NCBI GenBank assembly: GCA_900079695.1
Contig: LT599022.1
Location: 586,287 to 650,286, forward strand
Length of the DNA: 64,000 nt
Reading direction: 5' to 3'
Source of the DNA: an uncultured Alphaproteobacteria bacterium
GTDB lineage: Bacteria > Pseudomonadota > Alphaproteobacteria > Rhodospirillales > Rhodospirillaceae
The notes below the pieces were generated by a model. It saw nothing but the letters and a program-made list of their open reading frames with translations, made no database searches and had not been told where the DNA came from. Numbering within the stretch: the stretch's first letter is position 1; each line of letters begins with the position of its first letter. Below are positions 37,926 to 46,275 of the stretch, in pieces. Made by a program: the position numbers and the translations under genes.

Positions 37926-38378
37926 ATGTCGCGCGTCGCTTACGTCAACGGCCGGTACGTTCCGCATGGCGAGGCGTCGGTCCACATCGAGGACCGCGGC
38001 TACCGGTTCGCCGACGGCGCCTACGAAGTCATCGACGTCGCCGGCGGCGTTCCGGTCGACGAGGAGGCGCACCTCGACCGCCTCGACCGCTCCCTCGGCG
38101 AGTTGCGCATCGCCCGGCCGATGACTCGCCGCGCGATGAAGCTGGTGATGCGGCAGGTGCTCGCACGCAATCTCGTGAAGGCCGAGGGCATGTTCCATAT
38201 TCAGGTCACCCGCGGCGCCGCGCCGCGCGGCCATGGGTTTCCCGAGAGCGCTCCTCCCTCGATCGTGATGACCGCCAGGCCGCTCAAGCGGCTTCCGGCG
38301 GAGCTGCCCGACGACGCGGGCGTCGCCGAAGGCGGCATCCTGCCGAAAGGGCCGAACATCCGCGAGCCGCATCCATGA
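37926..38378 (+). pseudogene. dat: D-amino acid aminotransferase, N-terminal fragment
   Basis: The first about 125 residues match fold-type IV D-alanine/branched-chain aminotransferases (VAYVNGRYVPHGEASVHIED, RGYRFADGAYEVIDVAGG, FHIQVTRGAAPRGHGFPE, SIVMTARPLKR). The frame then runs into an unrelated 25-residue tail and stops at 150 aa, about half the usual 285. The lysine that binds pyridoxal phosphate and the whole C-terminal half are missing, and no other frame before the next gene encodes them. This looks like an internal deletion, in an operon position (after trkA, before hfq) where an intact gene is usual. An assembly error cannot be excluded. Confidence 0.8.
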
Positions 38379-39088
38379 CCGGGGATTCCCTGCACGTGGC
38401 GCGGGCGGTGGATGCGGAGCTCCGGCTCCCGCCGCCTCGCGCGATCGTCTTCGACTGGGACAATACCCTGGTCGACACTTGGCCGGTGATCACCGCGACG
38501 ATGAACGTCACCCTCATCGCGATGGGGCACGAGCCATGGAGCCCGGCGGAGGCGAAACGGCGCATCGCCCGGTCTCTGCGCGAGAGCTTTCCCGAGCTGT
38601 TCGGCGATCGCTGGGAGGACGCGCGCGACGTCTTCTATGCCGAACTCGAACGCGGCCACCTCGAGCGGCTGACGCCGTTGCCGGGGGCGGAGGCCGCGCT
38701 GAAGCACTTCGGGGCGCGGGGGGTCCCCCTCGCGGTGGTCAGCAACAAGACCGCACGCTATCTCCACCGGGAGGTTGCGCACCTCGGTTGGGAGCATTAT
38801 TTCACCGCCGTGTTCGGCGCAGGAGAACTCCCCCGCGACAAACCCGCGCCGGACGCGGTTTTCGCTTTTCTCGCACGGGCGGGCCTTGCCCCGGGGCGGG
38901 ATATCTGGTTTGTTGGTGACAGCTCCGTGGACGTGGAAATCGCTCATGCCGCGGGCTGCGCGTCGGTTCTCGTATGGGGCGGGGAGGGGGATATGCCCGC
39001 CTGTGCGACGGCTCCCGCCGTCGTCGTTTGCGATTGCAGCGCGTTGTCCGGGCTCGGGGGATTCGACAATCGGGGCCGCGATACCTAA
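38375..39088 (+). CDS. HAD-superfamily phosphatase, Gph-like
   Basis: This 237-aa hydrolase has all four HAD motifs: [13 protein letters not shown] with the nucleophile Asp, [28 protein letters not shown] and [19 protein letters not shown]. The helical cap between motifs I and II places it in subfamily IA, near phosphoglycolate phosphatase, but its substrate is uncertain. ATG 38375 overlaps the truncated dat frame as ATGA. It lies between dat and hfq and is probably co-transcribed with upstream genes. Confidence 0.88.
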   Translation: MTGDSLHVARAVDAELRLPPPRAIVFDWDNTLVDTWPVITATMNVTLIAMGHEPWSPAEAKRRIARSLRESFPELFGDRWEDARDVFYAELERGHLERLTPLPGAEAALKHFGARGVPLAVVSNKTARYLHREVAHLGWEHYFTAVFGAGELPRDKPAPDAVFAFLARAGLAPGRDIWFVGDSSVDVEIAHAAGCASVLVWGGEGDMPACATAPAVVVCDCSALSGLGGFDNRGRDT

Positions 39089-39150
39089 GTCCAATGCGGG
39101 ATCGGAGTGGCATCCGAAGCCCGGATAAAAACAACAAGGGGACCAAAAAA

Positions 39151-39402
39151 ATGTCGTCCGAACGAAGCCAGAACGTCCAGGACGTTTTCCTAAACCACAT
39201 TCGCAAGAACAAGGCCCCGGTGACGGTGTTCCTTGTGAACGGCGTCAAGCTCCAGGGTATCGTCACCTGGTTCGACAACTTCTCGATGCTGCTGCGTCGC
39301 GACGGGCACACCCAGCTCGTCTACAAGCATGCGATCTCGACGGTGATGCCGTCGCAGCCGATCCAGCTGTTCGAGCCCGGAAAGGAAGATGAGGGCGCGT
39401 GA
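39151..39402 (+). CDS. hfq: RNA chaperone Hfq
   Basis: Hfq forms a hexameric ring that pairs small RNAs with mRNAs. The 83-aa protein contains Sm1 ([20 protein letters not shown] and [20 protein letters not shown]) and Sm2 ([14 protein letters not shown]) in standard form, with only a short acidic tail. AAGGGG lies ten bases before ATG 39151. It is followed directly by hflX, the widely conserved hfq-hflX pair. A 62-base gap separates it from the HAD gene and may include its promoter. Confidence 0.98.
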   Translation: MSSERSQNVQDVFLNHIRKNKAPVTVFLVNGVKLQGIVTWFDNFSMLLRRDGHTQLVYKHAISTVMPSQPIQLFEPGKEDEGA

Positions 39403-40744
39403 ACCTCGCCCGCGAATCATGACACCAGACACTCCGGCCGCACCCGCGCGGACCATCGTCGTCACGCCGTTCCTCAAGGCGGCGCGTTCGCGCGACGCCG
39501 CACCTGCCCGCCCGCCCGCCGCCCGTCTCGACGAGGCGGTCGGATTGACCCGCGCGATGGCGGTGGACGTGGTCGGGGCAGAAATCGTGCCGGTCTCGCG
39601 ACCGCGCCCCTCGACCCTGATCGGCGAAGGCGCGATCGCGGGTCTCAAGGCGATCATCGCCGAGAACCAGGCTGCGCTCGCGGTGTTCGACACCCATCTC
39701 ACCCCGATTCAGCAGCGCAATCTCGAAAAGGCGCTCGATTGCAAGGTGATCGATCGCACCGCGTTGATTCTCGAAATCTTCGGCGAGCGCGCCCGCACCC
39801 GCGAGGGCACACTTCAGGTCGAGCTTGCGCATCTGTCGTACCAGCGCAGCCGCCTGGTGCGAAGCTGGACCCACCTCGAGCGTCAGCGCGGCGGTCTCGG
39901 CTTCGTCGGCGGCCCCGGCGAGACCCAGATCGAAATCGACCGTCGTCTGATCGGCGAGCGGATTGCCCGTCTCAAGGCCGAGCTGGAAGAGGTGAAACGC
40001 ACCCGCACGCTCCACCGCGCGGCACGCAAACGCGTGCCCTTTCCGGTGGTTGCGCTGGTCGGTTACACCAACGCCGGAAAATCGACGCTGTTCAACCGGC
40101 TGACCCGCGCGAGCGTGTTCGCGGAAGACATGCTGTTCGCGACCCTCGATCCGACGATGCGGCGCGTGACGTTGCCTTCGGGCCGGCAGATCATTCTCTC
40201 CGATACCGTGGGGTTCGTCTCCGATCTGCCGACCGAACTGATCGCCGCGTTCCGCGCCACCCTCGAAGAGGTGCTGGAGGCGGACCTGATTCTGCACGTG
40301 CGCGACGTTTCGCACCCGGACGCCGATGCACAGCGCGACGACGTGGTGACGGTGCTCGAGGATCTCGGGGTCGACGAGGACGCGCTGCGCGTCTCGGGCC
40401 TCGAAGTCGCCAACAAGATCGACCGGCTCGATCTCGACTCCCGCGAATACTGGCGCGCCCGCGCCGAACGCACCGACGGCCTGATCGCGATTTCGGCGCA
40501 AACCGGCGAAGGCATGGACGACCTGCTGCGCGCCGTCGACGCCCACTTGAGCGCACGCCATCGCGAGGTGACCGTCACCCTCGGCCATGCCGAAGGACGC
40601 GACATCGCCTGGCTCTACGACCGCGGCGACGTGACCGCACGGGAGGACGGCGACTTCGGGGTCCGCCTCACCGTGCGGCTCTCCGCCGACGATCTCGCAC
40701 GCTGGGACGTGCTGCGGCGCAGGAACGGCGGCGATGCCGGATGA
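39389..40744 (+). CDS. hflX: GTPase HflX
   Basis: HflX is a ribosome-associated GTPase that rescues or splits stalled ribosomes. The 451-aa protein has the HflX N-terminal domain with [35 protein letters not shown] and the [19 protein letters not shown] linker. The G domain follows: G1 [10 protein letters not shown]3 [11 protein letters not shown]4 NKID. ATG 39389 overlaps the hfq stop by 14 bases and has GGA at a seven-base spacing; ATG 39419 is an alternative with no clear site. A C-terminal extension follows the G domain. Confidence 0.95.
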   Translation: MRAREPRPRIMTPDTPAAPARTIVVTPFLKAARSRDAAPARPPAARLDEAVGLTRAMAVDVVGAEIVPVSRPRPSTLIGEGAIAGLKAIIAENQAALAVFDTHLTPIQQRNLEKALDCKVIDRTALILEIFGERARTREGTLQVELAHLSYQRSRLVRSWTHLERQRGGLGFVGGPGETQIEIDRRLIGERIARLKAELEEVKRTRTLHRAARKRVPFPVVALVGYTNAGKSTLFNRLTRASVFAEDMLFATLDPTMRRVTLPSGRQIILSDTVGFVSDLPTELIAAFRATLEEVLEADLILHVRDVSHPDADAQRDDVVTVLEDLGVDEDALRVSGLEVANKIDRLDLDSREYWRARAERTDGLIAISAQTGEGMDDLLRAVDAHLSARHREVTVTLGHAEGRDIAWLYDRGDVTAREDGDFGVRLTVRLSADDLARWDVLRRRNGGDAG

Positions 40745-41525
40745 GGTCGAGTTCGAACGCGTCGGCGCGATCATCCGCGAGGCGGCTGCCACGCTGATCC
40801 GCCCGCGCTTCCGCCATCTCGAGGCGGAAGCGATCTCGGTCAAGAGCCACGCCGACGATCTCGTCACCGTCGCCGATCTGGAGGCCGAGGCATTTCTCAC
40901 CCGACGCCTCGTCGATCTGTTGCCGGGGTCGCGGGTACTGGGCGAGGAAGCGGTCTATCAGGATCCGCAGACCCGCGACGTGCTCGATGGCGATGCGCCG
41001 GTGTGGATCGTCGATCCGGTCGACGGCACCGCCAATTTCGTCCGGGGCGTTCCGAAGTTCGGCGTGATCGTGGCGCTGGTGCGGCATCGCCGCACCCAAG
41101 CGGGCTGGATTCTCGATCCGCTCGCCGATCGCCTCTATACCGCGCGGGCGGGGGCGGGAGCCTGGTGCGACGGTCGCCGGTTGCGCATCACCGCGTGCGG
41201 CCGCAAAGGGCTGAAGACGCTGTCCGGCTGCATCAGCCGCCGCATGGCCGAGCGCAAACGGCATCTCTTCGGCGAGATCACCCAGCAAGGCAGCGCCGCC
41301 CACGACTATATGTCGCTGGCCGAGGGACGGCTCGATTTCCGCCTATTCCGGCTGCTCAATCCCTGGGATCATGCCGCCGGCGTGTTGATGGTGGAGGAGG
41401 CGGGCGGCTTTGCCCGGTTGCTCTCCGGCCACGCTTACGCCCCGGTGTTCCATGCCGACGATGCGCTGCTGATCGCTCCCGACGCCGTCACCTGGGAGGA
41501 ACTCCGCACCGCGCTCGGCGTATGA
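40734..41525 (+). CDS. Inositol monophosphatase family protein
   Basis: This 263-aa protein has the metal-binding motifs of the FIG/IMPase superfamily: VTVADLEAEAFLTRRL, LGEEAVYQ, WIVDPVDGTANFVRG (DPVDGT) and LNPWDHAAGVLMVEEAGGF. These predict a magnesium-dependent, lithium-sensitive sugar- or inositol-phosphate phosphatase; histidinol-phosphatase activity (HisN type) is also possible and cannot be told apart. It overlaps hflX by 11 bases, suggesting co-translation. Its stop codon directly abuts that of the convergent lipoprotein gene. Confidence 0.88.
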   Translation: MPDEVEFERVGAIIREAAATLIRPRFRHLEAEAISVKSHADDLVTVADLEAEAFLTRRLVDLLPGSRVLGEEAVYQDPQTRDVLDGDAPVWIVDPVDGTANFVRGVPKFGVIVALVRHRRTQAGWILDPLADRLYTARAGAGAWCDGRRLRITACGRKGLKTLSGCISRRMAERKRHLFGEITQQGSAAHDYMSLAEGRLDFRLFRLLNPWDHAAGVLMVEEAGGFARLLSGHAYAPVFHADDALLIAPDAVTWEELRTALGV

Positions 41526-42143
41526 TCAGCGCTGGAAGACGATCTCCGGGTAGGCCGGGGCGGTGCCGTCGAGGATCCAGTCGTAGACCGTCCACTCGCC
41601 ATCGGGGTCCTTGTAGGTCGCCGTGGCGTTGGGCGTACCCGTCACCCGCATGTTCGAAATCACCCGCAGCGAGCCGCGCACCAGGAGCCCGGCCTCCGCC
41701 AGCGGCCGCGCCTTGTCGATGTTCGGGGTTTCGGCGAAGACCGTGACGGTGCCGTCGGGCCGGGCGTCGATGTTGAGAATGCGGGCGTTGCGCCGCACGA
41801 ACGAGACCATTCCCGGGTTGGCGACGAAGTTGCCGGTGCGGTGATAGGTGACGTCGAACTGACCGCGGCCGATCGACCGGATGCTGGTGAATTGGTCGTC
41901 GCGTTTGAGGTCGCGGCGGATCATCTCGATCTTTTCCTGTGCCTCGGCCTGCGAATACCGACCCGCGACGATCTCCTTGTAAAGCGGAGCCCAGGTCAGC
42001 ACCCCTTTGTAATCCAGGGAGAAATCGCCGTTGCGCGCGATCCGGATCTCGGCGCGGAACTGATCGGGCACATAGCAGGACGACAGCACCGGCAGAGCCG
42101 CCAGCAGCAACACGGCCAAGAGGCGGGGCAGGCGGCCGATCAT
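41526..42143 (-). CDS. Predicted lipoprotein of unknown function
   Basis: I cannot assign a family. The 205-aa precursor has a lipoprotein signal (LLAVLLLAALPVLSSC, Cys at about residue 23) followed by CYVPDQFRAEIRIARNGDFS and LDYKGVLTWAPLYKEIVAGR. Alternating strands and a charged helix (QAEAQEKIEMIRRDLKRDD) suggest an alpha/beta periplasmic domain. The C-terminal part reads WTVYDWILDGTAPAYPEIVF. It is translationally coupled to mazG (ATGA at 42140-42143). Confidence 0.75.
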   Translation of the reverse strand: MIGRLPRLLAVLLLAALPVLSSCYVPDQFRAEIRIARNGDFSLDYKGVLTWAPLYKEIVAGRYSQAEAQEKIEMIRRDLKRDDQFTSIRSIGRGQFDVTYHRTGNFVANPGMVSFVRRNARILNIDARPDGTVTVFAETPNIDKARPLAEAGLLVRGSLRVISNMRVTGTPNATATYKDPDGEWTVYDWILDGTAPAYPEIVFQR

Positions 42144-42946
42144 GCGGCACCCCCGGAAGCTTCTCGACCCTTGGCCTTGCACCACAGCGCCTCCATCTCG
42201 TCGAGCGATGCGTTCTTGATCGGCTTTTTCGCCTTTTCAAGCTCTTGCTCGATGAAATGGAAGCGGCTTTCGAACTTATCGTTGGTGCGGCGAAGCGCCT
42301 GCTCGGGATCGATATCGAGCTTGCGGGCGAGATTGGCGACCGCGAACAGCACGTCGCCGAGTTCGTCCTCCATACGGTCTTTCGGCGCGTCCGACCGGAC
42401 TTCGGTTTCGAGTTCGCCGATTTCCTCGCGGATCTTGGCGAACACGTCCCTCGGATCGGCCCAGTCGAAACCGACGCGGGCGGCGCGCTTCTGCAGCTTG
42501 GCGGCGCGCAGCAGCGCGGGGAGGGCCTTCGCCACGCCGTCGAGCGCCGACACCCGGGTCTTGCCGTTGCGTTCGCCCTCCTTGACGTTTTCCCAGTTGA
42601 CGAGCTGCTCGCCCGCGTCGGCCACTTTTTGTTCGCCGAACACGTGAGGATGACGCCGCACCAGCTTGTCGCAGATCGCGGCGATTACGTCGGGGAGGGC
42701 GAACAGACCGGATTCTTCGGCAATCCGGGCGTGGAACACCACCTGAAGCAGGAGATCTCCGAGCTCGTCCTTGATTTCCCCGGGGTCGCCGTCGTCGATG
42801 GCGGAAAGAACCTCGTAGGCCTCCTCGACGGTATGCGGCGCGATCGAGGCGAAGGTCTGCTCGACATCCCACGGGCAGCCGCGGTCGCGGTCGCGCAGCA
42901 GCGCCATGATGTCGGCGAGATGGTCGAGGGAAACCGGAGAAGTCAT
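42140..42946 (-). CDS. mazG: Nucleoside triphosphate pyrophosphohydrolase MazG
   Basis: MazG hydrolyses NTPs and dNTPs to monophosphates, which lowers ppGpp-linked stress and removes abnormal nucleotides. The 268-aa protein is the two-domain form. The N-terminal domain has CPWDVEQTFASIAPHTVEEA and the metal motif EIKDELGDLLLQVVFHARI. The C-terminal domain repeats it with EIGELETEV and RMEDELGDVLFAVANLARKL. Both EExxE/ExxD sets look intact. It lies 22 bases downstream of the DedA gene. Confidence 0.95.
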   Translation of the reverse strand: MTSPVSLDHLADIMALLRDRDRGCPWDVEQTFASIAPHTVEEAYEVLSAIDDGDPGEIKDELGDLLLQVVFHARIAEESGLFALPDVIAAICDKLVRRHPHVFGEQKVADAGEQLVNWENVKEGERNGKTRVSALDGVAKALPALLRAAKLQKRAARVGFDWADPRDVFAKIREEIGELETEVRSDAPKDRMEDELGDVLFAVANLARKLDIDPEQALRRTNDKFESRFHFIEQELEKAKKPIKNASLDEMEALWCKAKGREASGGAA

Positions 42947-42968
42947 CGGAAATGGTCCTGGAACTGAA

Positions 42969-43529
42969 TCAGCCGCGCCAACGACCGTACAACCAACGCG
43001 CCACGGTCAAAAGCACAACCATGCCGGCCACCGCGAACAGAAGGTTTTTTTCGTAGCCGTGAAGGTCCTTGAGAACGGCGCCGATGGTCTGGCCGAAGAG
43101 GTAGCCGAGGGTCGAGATCAGCGTTGCCCACAACGCCGCGCCGATCATGTTGAAAACCATGAAGCGCCAGGCCTTGACGTGACTGGTGCCGATCAGGATC
43201 GGCCCGGCGATGCGCATGCCGTAGAGAAAGCGCACGCCCATGATCAGCGGTACCTGATGACGATGGATCAGGCGGTCGACCTTGGGCTTGTGGGCGGCGA
43301 GGCGGGGAAACCGGCGGATCAGCCGGTTGCCGTAGCGGCGGCCGAGAAAGAAGGCGACCTGGTCGCCGAGCGTGCCGCCGACGAACGCGATCGCGATCAC
43401 GCCCGGGAGCAGCAAATATCCCTGGTGCGCGGCGAATCCGGCGAGGAGGAGCACGGTTTCGCCTTCCATCAGCGCGCCGATGAAGACGCCGAGATAGCCA
43501 TAGTCGGAAAGAAGCTGGGGAAGATTCAT
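42969..43529 (-). CDS. DedA-family membrane protein
   Basis: DedA proteins are inner-membrane transporters implicated in undecaprenyl-phosphate recycling, lipid flipping and membrane potential. The 186-aa sequence has about four to five hydrophobic helices and the conserved segments ENLP-like VFIGALMEGETVLLLAGFAA, VGGTLGDQVAFFLGRRYGNR and the motif GVRFLYGMRIAGPILIG, which carries the essential arginines. It begins an apparent operon with mazG and the lipoprotein. Specific lipid substrate unknown. Confidence 0.9.
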   Translation of the reverse strand: MNLPQLLSDYGYLGVFIGALMEGETVLLLAGFAAHQGYLLLPGVIAIAFVGGTLGDQVAFFLGRRYGNRLIRRFPRLAAHKPKVDRLIHRHQVPLIMGVRFLYGMRIAGPILIGTSHVKAWRFMVFNMIGAALWATLISTLGYLFGQTIGAVLKDLHGYEKNLLFAVAGMVVLLTVARWLYGRWRG

Positions 43530-43891
43530 CGAAAATCCTGAACTCGGGCCGCGAGCCGGCCGCGCACAATATCGGCCCGCCGCGGGAGGCGTTCAAGCGC
43601 GAACCCCCGGCCGTTGACGGGACACACGGGAATATTCGACGCGGGACGAGAGGGGGCGGTCCGCGCCGGAAGCTTTGGGAGGCCTGTCGGCCATCGGCGG
43701 CTGCCGATATCGATTTGTCGCATAATTTATATTATGGATAGAATCGGAGACGGTTTTAGGGCGAGCTCAAGCCCTTGATCGACAATGCGGAACACCTCCT
43801 CGCAATGGCGGAATGCGGCACCGGGCTTGCGTTTCCGCGTGCGATGACGCACCTTTCGGCCGAACGCTCCCGTACGCGAAGGACATAGCCG
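43530..43891. promoter_or_regulatory. 362-base intergenic region between dedA and cysteine-hydrolase genes
   Basis: No credible gene is seen. The notable element is an AT-rich island at about 43714-43745 in otherwise GC-rich DNA, with the small hairpin CATAAT/ATTATG (43721-43726, 43731-43736). It may contain the promoter of the divergent cysteine-hydrolase gene, but no clear -35/-10 pair at proper spacing could be fixed. A weaker inverted repeat AGGGC/GCCCT lies near 43757-43775. Confidence 0.35.
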
Positions 43892-44692
43892 ATGCGTCTG
43901 CACCTTCTGATCGTCGACGCCCAGCAAGACTTCTGCGACGGCCCCTGCAACGGCGCACTGGCGATTCCCGGCGCGTATGCCGACATGACCCGGGTCGCGC
44001 GGATGCTCGGTCGTCTCGGCGACCGCATCGATGCGATCCACGTGACCATGGACGCCCACCATACCGTGGACATCGCCCATCCTGCCTGGTGGCGCGATGC
44101 CGCGGGCAACGCCCCGGCGCCGTTTACCATCATCACCGCGCGGGACATCGAAACCGGCGCATGGACGGCGCGCGAACCGGCATGCCGCGAGCGTTCGCTG
44201 CGATACGTGCGGCAGCTCGAAACCCAAGGCAACTACCCTTTGTGCATCTGGCCGCCGCACTGCCTGATCGGGTCGGCGGGCCAATCCTTGCATCCGGAAC
44301 TGTTCGCGGCGCTGACTGCGTGGGAAACCGCGCACCTTGGGCAGGTGGATTTCGTCACCAAGGGCGACAATCCGTGGACCGAGCACTACAGCGCGATCCG
44401 CGCCGAGGTCGCCGACCCGGAGGATGCCGGAACCCTGCCGAACATCGACCTGCTGCAGGCGCTCGATGCGGCCGATACCGTGGCGATCGCGGGCGAAGCC
44501 CTCAGCCACTGCGTGCGCTCGACGGTGTTCGATATCGCCCGCGCGCTCGGATTCGACCATCTCAAGCGGTTCGTCTTCCTCACCGACGCCAGCAGCAGCG
44601 TGCCCGGCTTCGAGGCGTACGGCGACGCGTTCCTCGCGGAAATGCAGCGGCGCGGCATGCGCATGGCCACCACCGACACCTTCCTGCTCTGA
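43892..44692 (+). CDS. Nicotinamidase/isochorismatase-family cysteine hydrolase
   Basis: This 266-aa enzyme has the Asp-Lys-Cys triad of the family: Asp9 in LLIVDAQQDFCDGP, Lys157 in DFVTKGDNPWTEHYSAI and Cys207 in IAGEALSHCVRST. A metal-site pattern D-x-HH near residue 53 (TMDAHHTVDIAHPAWW) and WPPHCLIGSAGQSLHPEL resemble nicotinamidases (PncA). At 266 aa it is about 50 residues longer than E. coli PncA. A nicotinamide-to-nicotinate role is the best guess, but N-carbamoyl or other amide substrates are possible. It is convergent with the MBL gene. Confidence 0.8.
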   Translation: MRLHLLIVDAQQDFCDGPCNGALAIPGAYADMTRVARMLGRLGDRIDAIHVTMDAHHTVDIAHPAWWRDAAGNAPAPFTIITARDIETGAWTAREPACRERSLRYVRQLETQGNYPLCIWPPHCLIGSAGQSLHPELFAALTAWETAHLGQVDFVTKGDNPWTEHYSAIRAEVADPEDAGTLPNIDLLQALDAADTVAIAGEALSHCVRSTVFDIARALGFDHLKRFVFLTDASSSVPGFEAYGDAFLAEMQRRGMRMATTDTFLL

Positions 44693-44698
44693 AGATCG

Positions 44699-45487
44699 TC
44701 AGATTTCGACGCTCATGCCGTCGTATCCGGGTTCGATTCCGGACGGCAGCGCGGTCTTGAGGGTGCGGTAGTCGAGCCCCGCGCCCATGTGGGTGAAGAT
44801 CGTGCGTTCGGGCTGCACCCGTTCCACCCATTGCAGCACCTTCGAAACGTCGGCGTGGGTGGTATGGCGCTGTTCGGTGAGGCAGCCGACGATCCACACC
44901 TTGACCCCTTCCAGAATGCCGAAGGCGACGTCGTCGAGCGCGGTGACGTCGGTGGAATAGGCGAAATCGCCGAACCGGAATCCCAGAGACTTCTCCCATC
45001 CGTGTTCCTGCAGAAACGGCGTGACCAGCACCGTTCCGACCGTGAGCGGCAGCGGATGCGGCACCGGGATCACGTGCGGCACCAGCCACGGGTGATAGAT
45101 CGCGGTGCCGGGCGCGGTAATGTCGTCATAGCCTTGGAACGCGTAGTCGAAGCGATGCATGAGGCCGTTGAGGGTCGCCGCCATTCCCCAGATCGGGATC
45201 GGCGCCTTCATCGTGCGGTTGATCTCGCGCACGTCGTCGATGCCGTGGGTATGATCCGCGTGGCCGTGAGTGTAGAGAATGCCGTCCAGCCGCCGCACCC
45301 CCGCTGCCAGGAGTTGCTCGCGCAAATCCGGTCCGGTGTCGACGAGGATCGCGGTCTCCCCCGCCTCCACCAGCACCGAGGTGCGCAGGCGGCGGTTTCT
45401 CGGTTCGGCGGGATCGCACTTGCCCCAGCCGTGGGCGATCGACGGCACGCCGGGCGCCGCGCCGCAGCCGAGGACGGTGATCTTCAT
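44699..45487 (-). CDS. MBL-fold metal-dependent hydrolase (PhnP-like)
   Basis: This 262-aa protein has the metallo-beta-lactamase motif THGHADHTHGIDDVREINR (HxHxDH) plus AYSTDVTALDD and FTHMGAGLDYRTLK, typical of the PhnP/RNase-Z-like cyclic phosphodiesterase group. PhnP itself acts in phosphonate breakdown, but this gene is 42 kb from the phn operon and lies in a tatD-metG-holB cluster, where such MBL proteins are routine in alphaproteobacteria. A phosphodiesterase activity is probable and the substrate unknown. It is coupled to the tatD-type gene by ATGA. Confidence 0.85.
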   Translation of the reverse strand: MKITVLGCGAAPGVPSIAHGWGKCDPAEPRNRRLRTSVLVEAGETAILVDTGPDLREQLLAAGVRRLDGILYTHGHADHTHGIDDVREINRTMKAPIPIWGMAATLNGLMHRFDYAFQGYDDITAPGTAIYHPWLVPHVIPVPHPLPLTVGTVLVTPFLQEHGWEKSLGFRFGDFAYSTDVTALDDVAFGILEGVKVWIVGCLTEQRHTTHADVSKVLQWVERVQPERTIFTHMGAGLDYRTLKTALPSGIEPGYDGMSVEI

Positions 45488-46275
45488 GCCGCCGCCTCCG
45501 CCGGGATGCGCGCGAACAACCGTCGCACGTTCGCGGTGGTGATGGCGGCGATCTCCTCCGGCGCGACGCCCTTGACCTCGGCCAGCACCTGCGCGGTGAA
45601 GGCGACGTAGGCGGGCTCGTTGCGCTTGCCGCGCTTGGGTACCGGCGCGAGATAGGGACTGTCGGTCTCCACCAGCAGGCGGTCGAGCGGCGCGTCGCGG
45701 AAAATCTCGCGGAGTTCCGCGCTCCGCTTGAAGGTGATGACCCCCGAGGCCGACAGATAGAAGCCGAGTTCGAGAGCGCCTTCCGCAAGTTCCCGGCTGG
45801 AGCTGAAGCAGTGCATGAGCGCCTGAAACGGCGCGGCGGCATGTTCCTCGCGCAGAATGCGCAGCATGTCGGCGTCCGCATCGCGGGAATGGATGACCAA
45901 CGGCAGGCCAAGCTCGCGCGCCGCGGCGATATGCAGCCGGAAGGCCTCCTCCTGCATCGCCCGCGGGCTGAAGTCGTAGAAGAAATCGAGTCCGCTCTCG
46001 CCGATGCCGACGACGCGCGGATGCGCCGCCAGTGCCTTGATCGCGTCGAGAGTCCATGTCCCCTGCTCTTCCGCCACGTGGTGCGGATGCACGCCGACGG
46101 TCGCGAACACCTGGGGATGGGCCTCGGCCAGCGCCAGCGCCTGCCCCGCCTTGGCGAGGCGGGTGCCGATGGTCAGCATCAGGCCGACCCCGGCATTGCG
46201 CGCCCGCGCTAGAACGTCGTCGATTTCCTCGGCGAAGTCCGGGAAATCGAGATGGCAGTGGCTGTCGACCAGCAT
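45484..46275 (-). CDS. TatD-family metal-dependent DNase (YcfH-like)
   Basis: TatD enzymes are magnesium-dependent 3'-5' exonucleases and phosphoesterases. The 263-aa sequence shows every metal-ligand motif of the family: MLVDSHCHLDFPDF, VGIGESGLDFFYDFSPRAMQ, LPLVIHSRDADADML, ALMHCFSSS and LLVETDSPYLAPVPKRGKRN. It is coupled to metG (TGATG, sharing one base) and to the MBL gene, the arrangement seen with YcfH next to metG and holB in many proteobacteria. Confidence 0.93.
   Translation of the reverse strand: MLVDSHCHLDFPDFAEEIDDVLARARNAGVGLMLTIGTRLAKAGQALALAEAHPQVFATVGVHPHHVAEEQGTWTLDAIKALAAHPRVVGIGESGLDFFYDFSPRAMQEEAFRLHIAAARELGLPLVIHSRDADADMLRILREEHAAAPFQALMHCFSSSRELAEGALELGFYLSASGVITFKRSAELREIFRDAPLDRLLVETDSPYLAPVPKRGKRNEPAYVAFTAQVLAEVKGVAPEEIAAITTANVRRLFARIPAEAAA

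Noticed and set aside
44699-45487. MBL gene as the phnP of the phosphonate pathway
   Set aside because: The fold resembles PhnP, but the gene is 42 kb from phnGHIJ and coupled to a tatD-type gene, so a dedicated role in phosphonate breakdown is not supported.
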